NCBI GenBank assembly: GCA_014871385.1
Contig: CM026428.1
Coordinates: forward strand, 10,274,772 to 10,338,771
Direction: 5' to 3'
From: Ceratodon purpureus
Lineage: Eukaryota; Streptophyta; Bryopsida; Pseudoditrichales; Ditrichaceae
DNA: 64,000 nt
Positions 12,816-25,498 of the stretch are shown in pieces (positions within the stretch are counted from its first letter, which is position 1; every line of letters starts with the position of its first letter). The position numbers and the translations under genes were made by a program. Under the pieces are notes generated by a model. It was not told the DNA's origin. It saw only the letters and a list, made by a program, of their open reading frames with translations, and did no database searches.

Positions 12816-13267
12816 GGTAAGTGTCGAATGTCTCTTTTTGAATGCCTAATGGGTTTCTTTCATATTTCATTTAATTTTGTTTTCAAAAATTTGGCAGTCT
12901 CTAATCATGACTTCCTATTTCGCAGGTACAAGGTTCGGTACCTAATCAGGAAGGAAGTTTGCTTGCGGTGGTTTAGGTATTTAGAGCTTTTAAGCCAGAT
13001 TAGCGATACATAGATAGACCAGCCTTATATAATCTGCGACAGGTTTCTGAAACGTTAATGTGGAGTACACTGAGTAGCTGGGGGTAGATACTCCACCGCT
13101 GACTCTCTTCAATAAACTATCTACTGCATTCCAATTGCCATATGATTCTGTAGAGTTGGTCGACTTCCTGTGCAGCAGGTAATTAGGAGCAGGCCTTGTG
13201 GTTGTCATCGTCAGGATAAAAATTCCAGCAAGTACGATCGTTACGTACTTTTGTTCTTTTGTAACAG
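12816..13267 (+). other. Probable intron or leader upstream of the transposase
   Basis: It begins with a GTAAGT donor and ends in a pyrimidine-rich tract with a TTTTGTAACAG acceptor at 13267. An internal acceptor, TTTCGCAG at 12925, could add a small exon, but I found no frame that runs through it. Confidence 0.4.
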
Positions 13268-13275
13268 TCGATAGG

Positions 13276-16200
13276 ATGGCTCCCCGCAAAGATGATAGAC
13301 GACTTGGAGAAGGTAGCAGAGCCCGATTAGCTGCTCAGGAGAACTTAGTTCTTAATAAGGAGAAAGCAACTCTCAGACAGAGGAAGTGCCGAGAGAGGAG
13401 GAAGGAGAGGTTACAGAGGGCGTGCCAGGGTAATTTAGAGAGTGATGTCAGTGTGGTCAATATCCAAAGGTCCTCAACTCGTGCAGCAGAGAATTTAGCT
13501 GTAAGGTGGTTCCATGACACAAGCAGTAGAGGAATAGAGTATCAAAGAGCCTTGATTCCGAAAATTCTGAAGCACACTATTTGGCGTAATGTACTCCCTA
13601 ATTATTCTAACATGGAGGTAGCCCATAGTGCCGTGGCAAATATATCTCAGGGATGGCAGTATGTTAAAGGTGGTCATTCTAAAGACCAACAACGAGCCAG
13701 GAATGTGATCATTCCCATGCTTCTAAGTTCGAGTGGTATTAGCGCCAGACAGACCAGTCTTTTGACTGGAATTCACAGACGAAACTTAAAGTCGGGTTTG
13801 GTGAGGAGGCTAGCGTTAGAGTCGAAATCAGATAAAAGCCTGTGGGCGGTTTGTGGACGGCAAAGGCGAGTTGACTGTCTACCTCCCCATGTGACGAAGT
13901 TGGTAGAAGACTACTGGACAGCAAACACCCGAATCAGTCCCAACAGAAAAGATGTCGCAAGAAAACGCATTGGCGTAAAGGAGTGGATTTACCACCCCAC
14001 ACATCACCTCACCGAATCTCAGGTCAGTTGATTATTCTCCCTTGTTACACATAGTGTATGGTAGAGGTAATGTCCAATCTACCAGTATATTAACTTTACA
14101 AAGAACATCGATACACTGACTGGTCGATGCAGTCTTTGTTACTCAGTCTCGGCCCTGAGCTATAACCAAGGAAAAGCAGTCTTTGGAAATCAAATTGGTT
14201 TTGTCTAGGCTAACTCGCTTACACATGATTTTTTCTCCACATTTCAGGTCTTCGGTACATTTTGATTTTTCCTCGGGTTAGTTAATTAATATCATATTTT
14301 AGAAGCAATTGGAGTCGAGGTAATGCTGAACTACTAACATGTTCAGTGTGCTAATCACGAAACGATGCAGTGAGTGCAGTGACTGTTACTTTATCTCAGA
14401 CCTTCAGGATCTATAATAAACGGACAATAATCTCTGGAAATTTTAGGAACAGTTCTGTTTAGGAAATAAAGGAACAGTAATTCAAGGAACAGTAATGTCT
14501 ACCTAGGAATTGAAGTTGCAAGGAGTTTAGGAACAATTATTCTAGGAATAGTAATGTCTAGGAAAAGTAATGTGTTTCCAGGAATTCAAGTCATCATTTT
14601 TAATTTTTAATAAGATTGCCGCAAAAGAGAACTATATTGCAAAAGAATTGTTTATAAGCCCTCATCGGGTGAGGCACAGGGCGGGGGTTGTGGTCATGTA
14701 TTTCAGTCCCAAGTTTCACTATATTTTCTTTCCTAATAATTCCTGTGGACGTTGACTCCTCAGCTTTCCTTCTACACGCGCTTCAGAGTAGCTCATAGTG
14801 GCGTCGAAATTGGAGTGCGCTCTTTTGAAGCACTCAAACCTTGGTTTGTGCGGAGAATGCGGGAGTTCAATTCATGCTGCTGCAGATACCACGTGCAGAT
14901 GGCTGAATTGAAGGATGCACTGAACTTCATGCGCCGTGGAACAGTGCACAGAAACTGCTCCTGCCATTGTGACGTGTGTCGACCAGAGGGTGGAGAGGGT
15001 GTTTGCAAAGCATCGGAGGTGACTTTTCACTCAGTTACGAGGCTCTGTGAAGAAGTTCTGTGCCAAAAGCATGAAGATGAAGAGTTCCATGCACTAAGTT
15101 GCATTCGGGGTGATTGTACATTGTGTGGGGCTACGAAGTTGAAGATTTGCCCCAACGAACAATCTGAATCTACAAATGCTCTGGTTTCCTGGAAGCTGTT
15201 TGAGATGGTATTCGTCGGGAGGGGAGAAGACGGCAATGACAGGCATGCACTTCGTTTGGAGCACAAGATGACCCCACCATCTGAATTAGTTGCATCCTTG
15301 CGGTCCCACTTGGAAGAATTTTTGGTTCATAACTTTGAGGCAAAGTGGCAGGATCAACAGTTCAAGGTATGCATGGGAAACCTAAGTCCTGATGCAATTG
15401 TTTCGGTTGTAGATTTCGCTGAAAACTATGCATTTAAGTGGCAGAATGAAGTTCAGTCCCAGCATTGGTTTAGTTTTCAAGTGACAATATTGGTTCATAT
15501 TACATTCCGAATTCATCCAGAATGGGATGGGTTGGATCCTGAGAATAAGATACTCACGGAGTATCACTTTTACATCAGTGATGACAAGTCGCATGATAAC
15601 AATTTTGTGCAATACTGTTTCGGGCTTCATAGAGATTTTTTGAAGGAACAAGGGTTTCTTTTCCCGGTGGAGCACATAGTCTTTTCTGATGGCTGTGCCT
15701 CACAATTCAAGTGTGCGAAGTCATTGTATTTCGTTGCCAGGTATCCTTCTCTGACAGTATCTGAAGAGCTACCCCTTGGCTGCGTGATGCAATGGAATCA
15801 TTTTGGTACGGGTCACGGTAAAGGCCAGTGGGATGGAGCAGGGGCTCACGTGAAGGAGGCACTACGCAGGGAGCAAGTTAAACCAAACGGAGTGAGACTA
15901 CACAACTCCTGCGACGTAGTGACTTTCCTTCGTGAGGCTATGAACCAGGAATATGCTGGTTATCGCAACGCCCGTAGATCTGTACATCGCTACTTCTATG
16001 ACGTTAAGGAATTGGACGTTAACTTGTTCCAAGCACCGAATGCACGCACTGTAGAGGGTACTAGATCTTTTCATCAAGTTCGAAGTGTTGGGCTTGAGGG
16101 GACATCCTTGCAGGTTCGAAGACTCTCCTGCTTTTGTAGATTTTGTTTAGATGGTGGGGACGGACCATGTGACAATCTAGCTTTTGTTGAACCTTTTACG

Positions 16201-16698
16201 CTGATTCGGTTAGAGCCATGTGAACCGCAAGCTCTTACAAGGCGTGATAGGAGGCGACTTGATTTGCAGCCAACACAATTACATCCACGCATGACTACTC
16301 GTGAGGCACTTGCCGCCACATTGGAGGTTGGAGACCATTTTGCTGTCCTGGCAGATGATGGATCCGGCTACCCTGAATTTTGGATTCTTCAATGTCAAGA
16401 GCCTCTACACGGTGTCCAGGAAGATGTGATGGAAGATACCTGGGGTCAATCAGTTTATCGTGGAGAGCAAATTGTTATAGGTACCTACTACAAGCAAAGG
16501 GGCAGCAGTCGTTCTTCATACGTCAGAGAAGATCCACAACGACCTGCTTTCATTTATTCTCACTTGGTGGTCGCTACGAAATTCGATCTTCCAGTAGCCA
16601 CACATCGCCAGAAAGGAGGACGAGGAGGTACACAGGTGTACAAGCTCACAGCTGAGGCGCAGGAGCATATTCATTCTCAGCTCCTGGTTCTGGACTAG
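13276..16698 (+). CDS. DDE-like transposase, two exons, about 893 residues
   Basis: Exon 1 runs from the ATG at 13276 to 14022 and begins with a basic region (MAPRKDDRR, then an Arg/Lys-rich helix). Exon 2 runs 14764-16698. The intron 14023-14763 has GTCAGT and CTCCTCAG borders and both junctions are phase 0, giving a smooth TESQ-LSFY join. A Cys-rich zinc-binding cluster (CSCHCDVC, further CxxC pairs) lies at about 14,950-15,150. Candidate catalytic acidic residues are in VVDFAENY (15412), FSDGCASQFK (15688) and HGKGQWDGAGAHVKEA (15832 or the following Glu). This is the pattern of a group of large DDE-type transposon proteins that I recognise from plants and animals but cannot name with certainty. 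No stop or frameshift was seen. Confidence 0.7.
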
Positions 16699-18190
16699 TA
16701 CATTTCATGTAGTACTCTTGTTAGAATATTTCTTAGTATTATTTCTTAGTACTGTTCCTAGAATTTCAGTTGGTCAAAGGATTAGTAATGAAAGATCGAC
16801 CCAGGAACTTGAAAATGTTGTTATTTTACGGATCATTGTATTTGGGATCAAATTGTACAAAATGATATCTGTCGCTAACTGTTTTCAAAGTAATATCGTG
16901 TGAATGAATTTGGATGAAATTCAGATGATTTAGATGTTCATATCACCCGGCTATATCTGCAAGTTCATTCCATCGACAATATTTGGTGAAACTATATATT
17001 CCACAACAATAGTAATACATTGGAACCAGCCCAGATCCTCAGAAAATCAGAATATGTGTCATCATGCGGTTGGCTAATAAATAGTATGTTCACTCAAATA
17101 GTAATAATGATGGATAATAGAAGAAGAATAAAAAATGTACTCGATGAGATCACATTATCCTATGTTAAATAAATATATAATTAAAAGAATTCTTAAGTTA
17201 TAACACGTGTCAAAATAAGATTGGGTAGTAAAATGAGGTACAATGTAACTGACAGGATTGCATGTTGTTACGGGGCGTTTATTCAAGGTTTAGTAATTTC
17301 AGTGTATACATAAAGGAAAGGACATGGCCAAACGTTCAAGGAAATAAATTTCAGGGTAGCTTGATATCCTAGGAAACGGGCGATTCCTCAAACATTGCTC
17401 ATTATTTACAAATACTAACCATTGTTAACGATGTACTAAATTTCACTAAAAAGGATATTTGTCAATTTCAATGTAATATCTCTTTTATAACTTCCCTAGG
17501 TTTTGAATATTCCCAAAAAAGGGATTTGTGCCAACAGTTATGTGAGATTCGTTCTCCTTTCTTCCTAGATTCTGGAACATATGTTCTTAATTTTTTATTA
17601 AAAATATAGTTTTCTCTTTCACACACGAGTTTATGTTGAGAAAATAAAAAAACGTTTCAAAAAGGTCCCCACAACTGGACTTCTGACACAACTCCAATTT
17701 AATTTTGAATTGTGTCATGCTGGAGCCGGTCCCCGCCCAGTCTGAGGCGAGGTACGTCACTCCACTCGATTTCTCTCGTCCCAGCTCTGAACTGGGACTC
17801 GGTTGCCAACTGACGAGGATGTAAAAGTAAATGAATCCTTTTATTACCGCGCCTAGGTGTCCCAACTAACGATATGGGATAACTACGTATAATCCTCAGT
17901 AAACTTTGCCCTCGCCAATGTATCATGGGTATCCAACAGATATCGACGGGTACATCCTGGTTACCGCAGTAGTACCAACTATGTTGGTGCCATGGTACCG
18001 AGAAGGAGGGAGGCCCGGTTAATAACCACCTGATGCACAGGTGCTGTTGGATCGATGCCGAAGTATCACTAGTTTGATGCCCCGTTAATACTACCATGAT
18101 GTACTCTCTCTCCTCTGTTTATTATTTCATATCTTAGCCATACCAATTCTGACACTTCTATTTTTAATTATATTTGTTTTTTTACTTTAC
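16699..18190. other. Non-coding interior of the giant element
   Basis: AT-rich DNA with scattered TTCCTAG or CCTAGGAA motifs (16,751; 17,368). From about 17,690 to 18,110 the composition changes to a more GC-rich block. That block is open on the minus strand for 132 codons, but I recognise no protein or RNA in it. Confidence 0.35.
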
Positions 18191-20735
18191 CTTAAATATA
18201 GGATGTCACCCTTGAGCCAATATATTCTTCCACCTACATTACTATTTCAAGAAAGATTCCATTTGTTGGTCAATCTAATTAGGACACGTGTTTTTTTTTT
18301 TAAATATTATCTTAAATATATGATGTCACCCTTGAGCGAGTATATTCTTCCACCTAGATTACTATTTCAAGAAAGATTCCATTTGTTGGTCATCTAATTA
18401 TGACACATATTTTTTTTATTTTAATTTTATCTTAAATATATGATGTCACCCTTGAGCAAGTTTATTCTTCCACCTACATTACTATTTCAAGAAAGATTCC
18501 ATTTGTTGGTCAATCAAATTAGGACACGTGTTTTTTTTTTTTTAATCTATCTTAAATATATGATGTCACCCTTGAGCAAGTTTATTCTTCCACCTACATT
18601 ACTATTTCAAGAAAGATTCTATTTGTTGGTCAATCTAATTAGGACACGTGTTTTTTTTTTTAATATTATCTTAAATATATGATGTCACCCTTGAGCGAGT
18701 ATATTCTTCCACCTAGATTACTATTTCAAAAAAGATTCCATTTGTTGGTCAATCTAATTATGACACATGTTTTTTTTATTTTAATTTTATCTTAAATATA
18801 TGATGTCACCCTTGAGCCAGTATATTCTTCCACCTAGATTACTATTTCAAGAAAGATTCCATTTGTTGGTCATCTAATTATGACACATGTTTTTTTTATT
18901 TTAATTTTATCTTAAATATATGATGTCACCCTACAGCCAGTATATTCTTCCACCTACATTACTATTTCAAGAAAGATTCCATTTGTTGGTCAATCTAACT
19001 ATGACACATGTTTTTTTTTTTTTTTTTAATTTTATCTTAAATATATGATGTCACCCTTGAGCGAGTATATTCTTCCACCTAGATTACTATTTCAAGAAAG
19101 ATTCCATTTGTTGGTCATCTAATTATGACACATGTTTTTTTTATTTTAATTTTATCTTAAAAATATGATGTCACCCTTGAGCCAGTATATTCTTCCACCT
19201 ACATTACTATTTCAAGAAAGATTCCATTTGTTGGTCAATCTAACTATGACACATGTTTTTTTTTTTTTTAATTTTATCTTAAATATATGATGTCACCCTT
19301 GAGCAAGTTTATTCTTCCACCTACATTACTATTTCAAGAAAGATTCCATTTGTTGGTCAATCAAATTAGGACACGTGTTTTTTTTTTTTTAATCTATCTT
19401 AAATATATGATGTCACCCTTGAGCAAGTTTATTCTTCCACCTACATTACTATTTCAAGAAAGATTCTATTTGTTGGTCAATCTAATTAGGACACGTGTTT
19501 TTTTTTTTAATATTATCTTAAATATATGATGTCACCCTTGAGCGAGTATATTCTTCCACCTAGATTACTATTTCAAAAAAGATTCCATTTGTTGGTCAAT
19601 CTAATTATGACACATGTTTTTTTTATTTTAATTTTATCTTAAATATATGATGTCACCCTTGAGCCAGTATATTCTTCCACCTACATTACTATTTCAAGAA
19701 AGATTCCATTTGTTGGTCAATCTAATTATGACACATGTTTTTTTTTTTTTTTTTATATTATCTTAAATATATGATGTCACCCTTGAGCGAGTATATTCTT
19801 CCACCTAGATTACTATTTCAAGAAAGATTCCATTTGTTGGTCATCTAATTATGACACATGTTTTTTTTATTTTAATTTTATCTTAAATATATGATGTCAC
19901 CCTACAGCCAGTATATTCTTCCACCTACATTACTATTTCAAGAAAGATTCCATTTGTTGGTCAATCTAACTATGACACATGTTTTTTTTTTTTTTTTTAA
20001 TTTTATCTTAAATATATGATGTCACCCTTGAGCGAGTATATTCTTCCACCTAGATTACTATTTCAAGAAAGATTCCATTTGTTGGTCATCTAATTATGAC
20101 ACATGTTTTTTTTATTTTAATTTTATCTTAAATATATGATGTCACCCTTGAGCCAGTATATTCTTCCACCTACATTACTATTTCAAGAAAGATTCCATTT
20201 GTTGGTCAATCTAACTATGACACATGTTTTTTTTTTTTTTAATTTTATCTTAAATATATGATGTCACCCTTGAGCGAGTATATTCTTCCACCTAGATTAC
20301 TATTTCAAGAAAGATTCCATTTGTTGGTCATCTAATTATGACACATGTTTTTTTTATTTTAATTTTATCTTAAATATATGATGTCACCCTTGAGCCAGTA
20401 TATTCTTCCACCTACATTACTATTTCAAGAAAGATTCCATTTGTTGGTCAATCTAACTATGACACATGTTTTTTTTTTTTTTTTTTAATTTTATCTTAAA
20501 TATATGATGTCACCCTTGAGCAAGTTTATTCTTCACCTACATTACTATTTCAAGAAAGATTCTATTTGTTGGTCAATCTAATTAGGACACGTGTTTTTTT
20601 TTTTTAATATTATCTTAAATATATGATGTCACCCTTGAGCGAGTATATTCTTCCACCTAGATTACTATTTCAAAAAAGATTCCATTTGTTGGTCAATCTA
20701 ATTAGGACACGTGTTATTTTATTTTATTTTTTTAT
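18191..20735 (+). repeat. Tandem array of about 21 units of ~120 bp
   Basis: Each unit carries GATGTCACCCTTGAGC, then ATTCTTCCACCTA, ACTATTTCAAGAAAGATT, TTTGTTGGTCA and a variable T-tract before TTATCTTAAATATAT. GATGTC starts at 18202, 18322, 18442, 18562, 18681, 18802, 18922, 19047, 19167 and so on to 20626; a degenerate unit follows at about 20750. Variants recur in a higher-order order: the block from 18442 is repeated at 19289, 847 bp (seven units) later. Some units contain a CACGTG G-box and others CACATG. Unit length varies mainly in the T-tract, as expected from slippage. Short open frames inside are by-products of the periodicity. Confidence 0.95.
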
Positions 20736-22010
20736 TGTACCTTAAAAATATAATGTCTCCGTTGAGCCATTATATTCTTTATATACTATCCACCTATATT
20801 AGTATGACTAGGTTTTTTTTTTCTTTATTTGTTTGGTAATTTAATAATGACATGTTTTAAAAGTATTACTTTATGTGTTATACTTTTATAAACCCCTGAA
20901 GTTGTGACATTACTTCAGATACAATACTTGAGAATATGAAAGAAGCATTCCCTTAACAATCTTTGATGAAATTGATGGTGTGAAATGGATAAAGTCGGAG
21001 TGAGTTATTTGGTTTCGGTTTCCCGCCTAGATACTCTACAATCAAGGCTTGCCAGCTGTTTTCCCGCTACAGCTGCACGAATCCAACCATGCCACGTATT
21101 TTCCCGGCAAATTTTCTCGAGAAGTCCCCTGCCTACATGGCGTTTAGGGTTTCAGTTCAGCCGTTGGTCTTCCTTCTCGCCCATCACTCTTTCGTTTTGG
21201 ATAGATCTGTTTTTGCGAGGTTTTCCACCGTAGAGGGGTTTCACAGTCTTGTTCGTTTCGTTGTGCATGTTTGTTAGGGGCCTGTGGATATGGTTCAGGA
21301 TTATGGAAACCGCTAGATGAGTGAAGTACATTGGGGCGGATTTCTGAGCAAGGTTTAGTCTGCACCTAGAAGCAAATTCTCCTCGTGTTTCCTCTGCGGC
21401 AGATTCTGTGGAGAATGGGTCTTCCAGAACCCTACGAGTCTGTGGAGATGTATCGCTATAGGAATAACCCAGTTTATTTCTTCGTAGGAGTGTTTGAATT
21501 GTGGGATCCTCATTAGAATCTGAGTCAGCACAAGATCCTCCAAGGAACTACTTGTTTTGGGTTTTAAAAACGTATTCAAATGGATGTGACACCTTTGGTG
21601 TCGGCAGCCATTACTGGGAGTTGACATTGTAGATGTCGGCGGCCATTAATCTCTCCTCGTCATTCTTTGTACAAGGGTTATTAAGTCATCCTGAATTCTA
21701 TAGTACTCGTCTCCCTCCCGAGCAAGCTCTTGGATTCTAAGGGCTCTTGTTATTCTTTAGAGTTTCCAGAGTTGCTACTTAGAATGAGCTTCTATCCTAG
21801 ACTTGTTGCGCTGTTTGAGAAGCTTGTTTAGTATAGGTGGGAGACAGTTTGTGCATTCAAGGAGTGGGTGGGGGTGTTGGAGTTCCTGTGGGCCTTGGCT
21901 GTACCGTGGACGTGGGTTCCAGTGTCGTTGGTTTAGTAGGAAGGAGTTGTTTTGCCTTAGAAGGTTCATTGCAAGAAAACGAGTTCTTGGAGCACAACTG
22001 GGACGGGGGG
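20736..22010. other. Interior of the giant element, possible 5' region of the coiled-coil gene
   Basis: After the satellite decays, the DNA becomes more GC-rich at about 21,040-21,330 (AGGGTTTCAGTTCAGCC). This resembles a plant 5' leader or promoter region. No frame is convincing, and upstream exons of the gene at 23.8-25.5 kb may lie here. Confidence 0.3.
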
Positions 22011-22640
22011 TACGAGGAGCTCAGGTACCTGCTGCCACCTTCAGGGGATCAGGTTCTTAATCACGTCCACCTTTTTCTGAATTCCAATTCAATATTGCCG
22101 TGACAGCTCTCTTCAAGGTTGCAATCAGTTTGAAGTCTTGGTTGAATTCTGCTTTCAGTTATGTTTACATACATTAAATCCGTGAAAACCCGTGTTCTTG
22201 CAAGCCGCTAGTAGTATCCTGCTTTCCAGTGCTGTGTGTTACTTGATTAGTCGTGTTTCTGATTTTGTCTTTTGGAACAATGAATGTCTAATCCTTAGGG
22301 GGGTACGAGGAGCTCAGGTACCTGCTGCCACCTTCAGGGGATCAGGTTCTTAATCACGTCCACCTTTTTCTGAATTCCAATTCAATATTGCCGTGACACT
22401 CTCTTCAAGGTTGCAATCAGTTTGAAGTCTTGGTTGAATTCTGCTTTCAGTTATGTTTACATACATTAAATCCGTGAAAACCCGTGTTCTTGCAAGCCGC
22501 TAGTAGTATCCTGCTTTCCAGTGCTGTGTGTTACTTGATTAGTCGTGTTTCTGATTTTGTCTTTTGGAACAATGAATGTCTAATCCTTAGGGGGGTACGA
22601 GGAGCTCAGGTACCTGCTGCCACCTTCAACGAATCAGGTA
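22011..22640 (+). repeat. 293-bp tandem duplication with partial third copy
   Basis: TACGAGGAGCTCAGGTACCT starts at 22011, 22304 and 22596, so two nearly identical units of 292-293 bp are followed by a third that diverges after about 45 bases. Each unit contains CTCAG/GTACCT, a possible splice junction, plus pyrimidine-rich sequence. It therefore looks like a duplicated exon-intron module. Confidence 0.9.
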
Positions 22641-23673
22641 GTAAATCACGTCCATCTTCACCTGACTTCCAAATGTACATTACTCGTGACTGCCCCCTTG
22701 GTTGTAATCTGTTTGGTGACATTGGTCGAATACTGTCTTTCCCTACATTGAATCAGACTTTGTTTTACTTGATCACTCGTGTCTATGTTTATGTCTTTTA
22801 AAACAAACAGTGTCTATGCCTTATGACTGTCCCTTCAAAATTATGAATGTAGGAACTATCATTCCTTTTCTACAGTGGGAGTTGGCTTTCAATTCTGATT
22901 CGAATTTACTGAAGACTGGTCCTTTGATGTGTTTGGTGATAGTTACAGTCCTCATTTACAGGAAGCTCGCTCTGAATGCAAGGACTTGCTCCGACAATAC
23001 TTACTTGGAGGTACAATGCAGGTTATCCAGCACCACCTTAGAGAAGGAAGTTTATATCTACGGCATTTGATCTCCTATGGGTGAGGTAAGTCCTTTTCCT
23101 CACAATTTCCTTGTTCATCAATGGTATCCTTTCCAGTTTTAATGAGACTATTGGTTAGGTTCACCATCCTTTCACATGTCTTCCTTGTCCATGTGTAGTC
23201 TACGTCAAAGGACTATGAAGTTGAATTCAGGAGATTATGCTCCTTTTTCAAGTAATTCATTATGACTTAATTCCTTTTCTATTGCTTAGGGTTCAGGGTG
23301 AGAAACTGAATTTCAGGAATGACAAAGACCAACTCCTACTGTCAAAGACTTCAAGGATCATAGACGGTGAGTCCTGCACGGGCCTGTCCTCCTCCTGTTT
23401 TAATTTTACTTACATGTTCCTTAATTCTTGATGTGCTTTCTTGTTTTCCTTGTACTCTCTCGGCTCTTGTCACCTCCTTTCAATACTATACTTGCTTTTG
23501 GATCCTTGTTCCTGACCATATATACTGTTTTCCTTTTCCTAGCTATGTAGTTATACTATCGTAGGAGATACTTTTATCGGGTCCTGGTTCCTAGACATAG
23601 GTATCATACTTTTATACTGTATCTAGATACTGTTTTCGAGTCCTGGTTCCTGAATTTAGTTGCTTTCGTACTT

Positions 23674-23845
23674 GTTTCCACTCCTTGTTCCTTGTCCTAC
23701 ATACTTTCATGCGGGTTTTCCGGTCCTTGTCCTATAATTCTTATTTGATTACTTGTTTTGTTTCCAGTCCTTGTTCCTTGTCCTACATACTTTCATGCGG
23801 GTTTTCCGGTCCTTGTCCTTAATTCTTATTTAATTATTTGTTTTG
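23674..23845 (+). repeat. 86-bp direct duplication in intron-like DNA
   Basis: Two copies of a unit beginning GTTTCCA, with CCTTGTTCCTTGTCCTAC, start at 23674 and 23760. They are almost identical and lie just upstream of the coiled-coil gene's splice acceptor. They are rich in the GTTCCT-type motif that is common in introns of this element. Confidence 0.85.
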
Positions 23846-23870
23846 TCTATTATTGTTCTTGAAAACAGGT

Positions 23871-25498
23871 ATGACAATGGACTTGAAGGTTTTCTACTAC
23901 GGGGAGAAGGGCTGGTTCAAGTATGTGACAAGGCTGAATGGTGATGGGCTCATCCCTGGATCTACCCTCACTGAGGAGCATGTTAGCAAGGAGCAATGCA
24001 AAGAAATGTTTGTGTATGGAGGACGGCAATCAAACAATGGTTACAGAACCAACCTCTGGACTTCGTTTTTCAATGAGAGAGTTTCATGGCTATGGATTCG
24101 AGTTCATCAACAAGAGAAGCCAGCCAACAATGACTTCGGACTCAGCTTCGCCCAAGGTCTGCTTCACGAATACAAGACCAATGAGGAAGTGGATTGGGCA
24201 GGTTTTGCTGCTCGCACTGTGAACCGTTTCAATCGAACGAAGGGAGTGAATCAGGTTCATCCGCTCTGGGCTTGGGCACATCCCTCAGTTGTGATTGACG
24301 TTGGCAGTGGTCTCCCTGTTCAGACAGACTACAAATTCCCCGTGGCTCCAGGCTCTAGACCTGTTCGGTGTACAATGGCCACCACATTACCCATGGTAAG
24401 ACCCTAAGATACGGTTTTTTTAAATCTAATTATTTTCAAGCATTTGTTAGTTTATTTCCTCCTTGTGTGCTCACATTTGTCTAAGGATTCCAATTTGTTT
24501 TTCTGCAGCGGTTACCGATATTGGAGACTGAACAGGGCACACGCAAAGGCAAGCGTGAGAGATCTCCATCTGCTGAAGATTCTGACTGGGACAGAGAGAA
24601 TGAGAGAAGAAGGAAAAGATATAGAACCAGATCACAAGTGAAGTACGAGAGCCCTCTACAGAAATTGGAACACGTGGCAGGATCTTCAACTGGGGCCGAT
24701 GGGTCTTCTTCGATGTCTATGGGTGCAGAACTTCTCCAAACTCTTTCTACGTCAGAGCCCAAGACACAGCCCAAGCCCATATCCGATTCAGCACTGGATT
24801 CGCTGGCCAACACGGACTCAATCCCGGGATCAGCTCGAAGAAGTCTGGTGATGGCGTCGGATCAGGCTCCAAGCTGCAAGCCAAAGGAAGAAGATGCTAA
24901 AGACCTCGCCGGGTATCCAGAACTTCAACTCATTTTCTGAATCTATTCATGCACACATTCACCACTATATGTTGACTTTGTTTTCTAAAGTATATTTTTT
25001 GTTTGATGTATTGAATTTCCGCACATTAGGATCCTTTCCTCTAATGTAAGTGTTTTATTTTTATCCAGACCCTCTGATCCTTCAAGAATCCCAAGCAGTG
25101 GACCGAATACAGAGAAGGTTTTGGCGGCACTTCGCCACTTTGGAGCGGTAATACCAAAAGTGGTTGAGAGTGTAATTTCAAACCTCGATTTGCAAAAGAA
25201 GGAGTTGCAGCAGGCGTATGTCGTTGCACAAGAGTTTACTTCATCTGCAAACAGTGCTAGGGCTGAACTCTCTACACAGCTTGAGAAGGCAAGACTAGCA
25301 GCACGTGGAAATCCCAGTGACGAAGTTCAAGGTGAAGTCCGATATCTTGAGTGTGGATTGAAGTATGCGGAAGGGAGAGTGGAGACTGCAGTTGCTAAAG
25401 AAAGAGAGGCCCTGCTAGCATTTCAAGCCCACTGCACGAAATTGGAAGACATGCGGAAGGACCAGTGGGTACTAGAGGAGTATTTCATTTTCAAGTAA
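23871..25498 (+). CDS. Element-encoded coiled-coil protein, three exons, about 452 residues
   Basis: Exons 23871-24395, 24509-24912 and 25069-25498 join in phase 0 and phase 2 with GTAAGA/CTGCAG and GTATCC/ATCCAG borders. The first ATG follows an acceptor at 23868, so upstream exons may exist. Residues ~1-130 form a conserved-looking module (LKVFYYG, EEHVSKEQ, FAQGLLHEYKTNEEVDWAGFAA). The middle is low-complexity and basic (KGKRERSPS, RRRKRYRTRS), probably a nuclear localisation signal. The last 140 residues are a predicted long coiled coil. The N-terminal module resembles that of the RING gene on the opposite strand (EFARGVV-EIK-VNWAAYA), so the two are likely paralogues. Function is unknown; an accessory DNA-binding or assembly role is a guess. 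Confidence 0.65.

Noticed and set aside
13198-13275. Upstream extension of the transposase exon before MAPRKDD
   Set aside because: It runs through the pyrimidine tract and acceptor at 13267, so it is intron sequence.
18203-19529. Repeated 64-80-residue open frames (MMSPLSKFILPP type)
   Set aside because: They are produced by the ~120-bp satellite and its T-tracts, which encode runs of Phe; there is no start context or domain.
18191-20735. CRISPR-like regular array
   Set aside because: Units are contiguous and alike over their full length with no unique spacers, and the window is eukaryotic.
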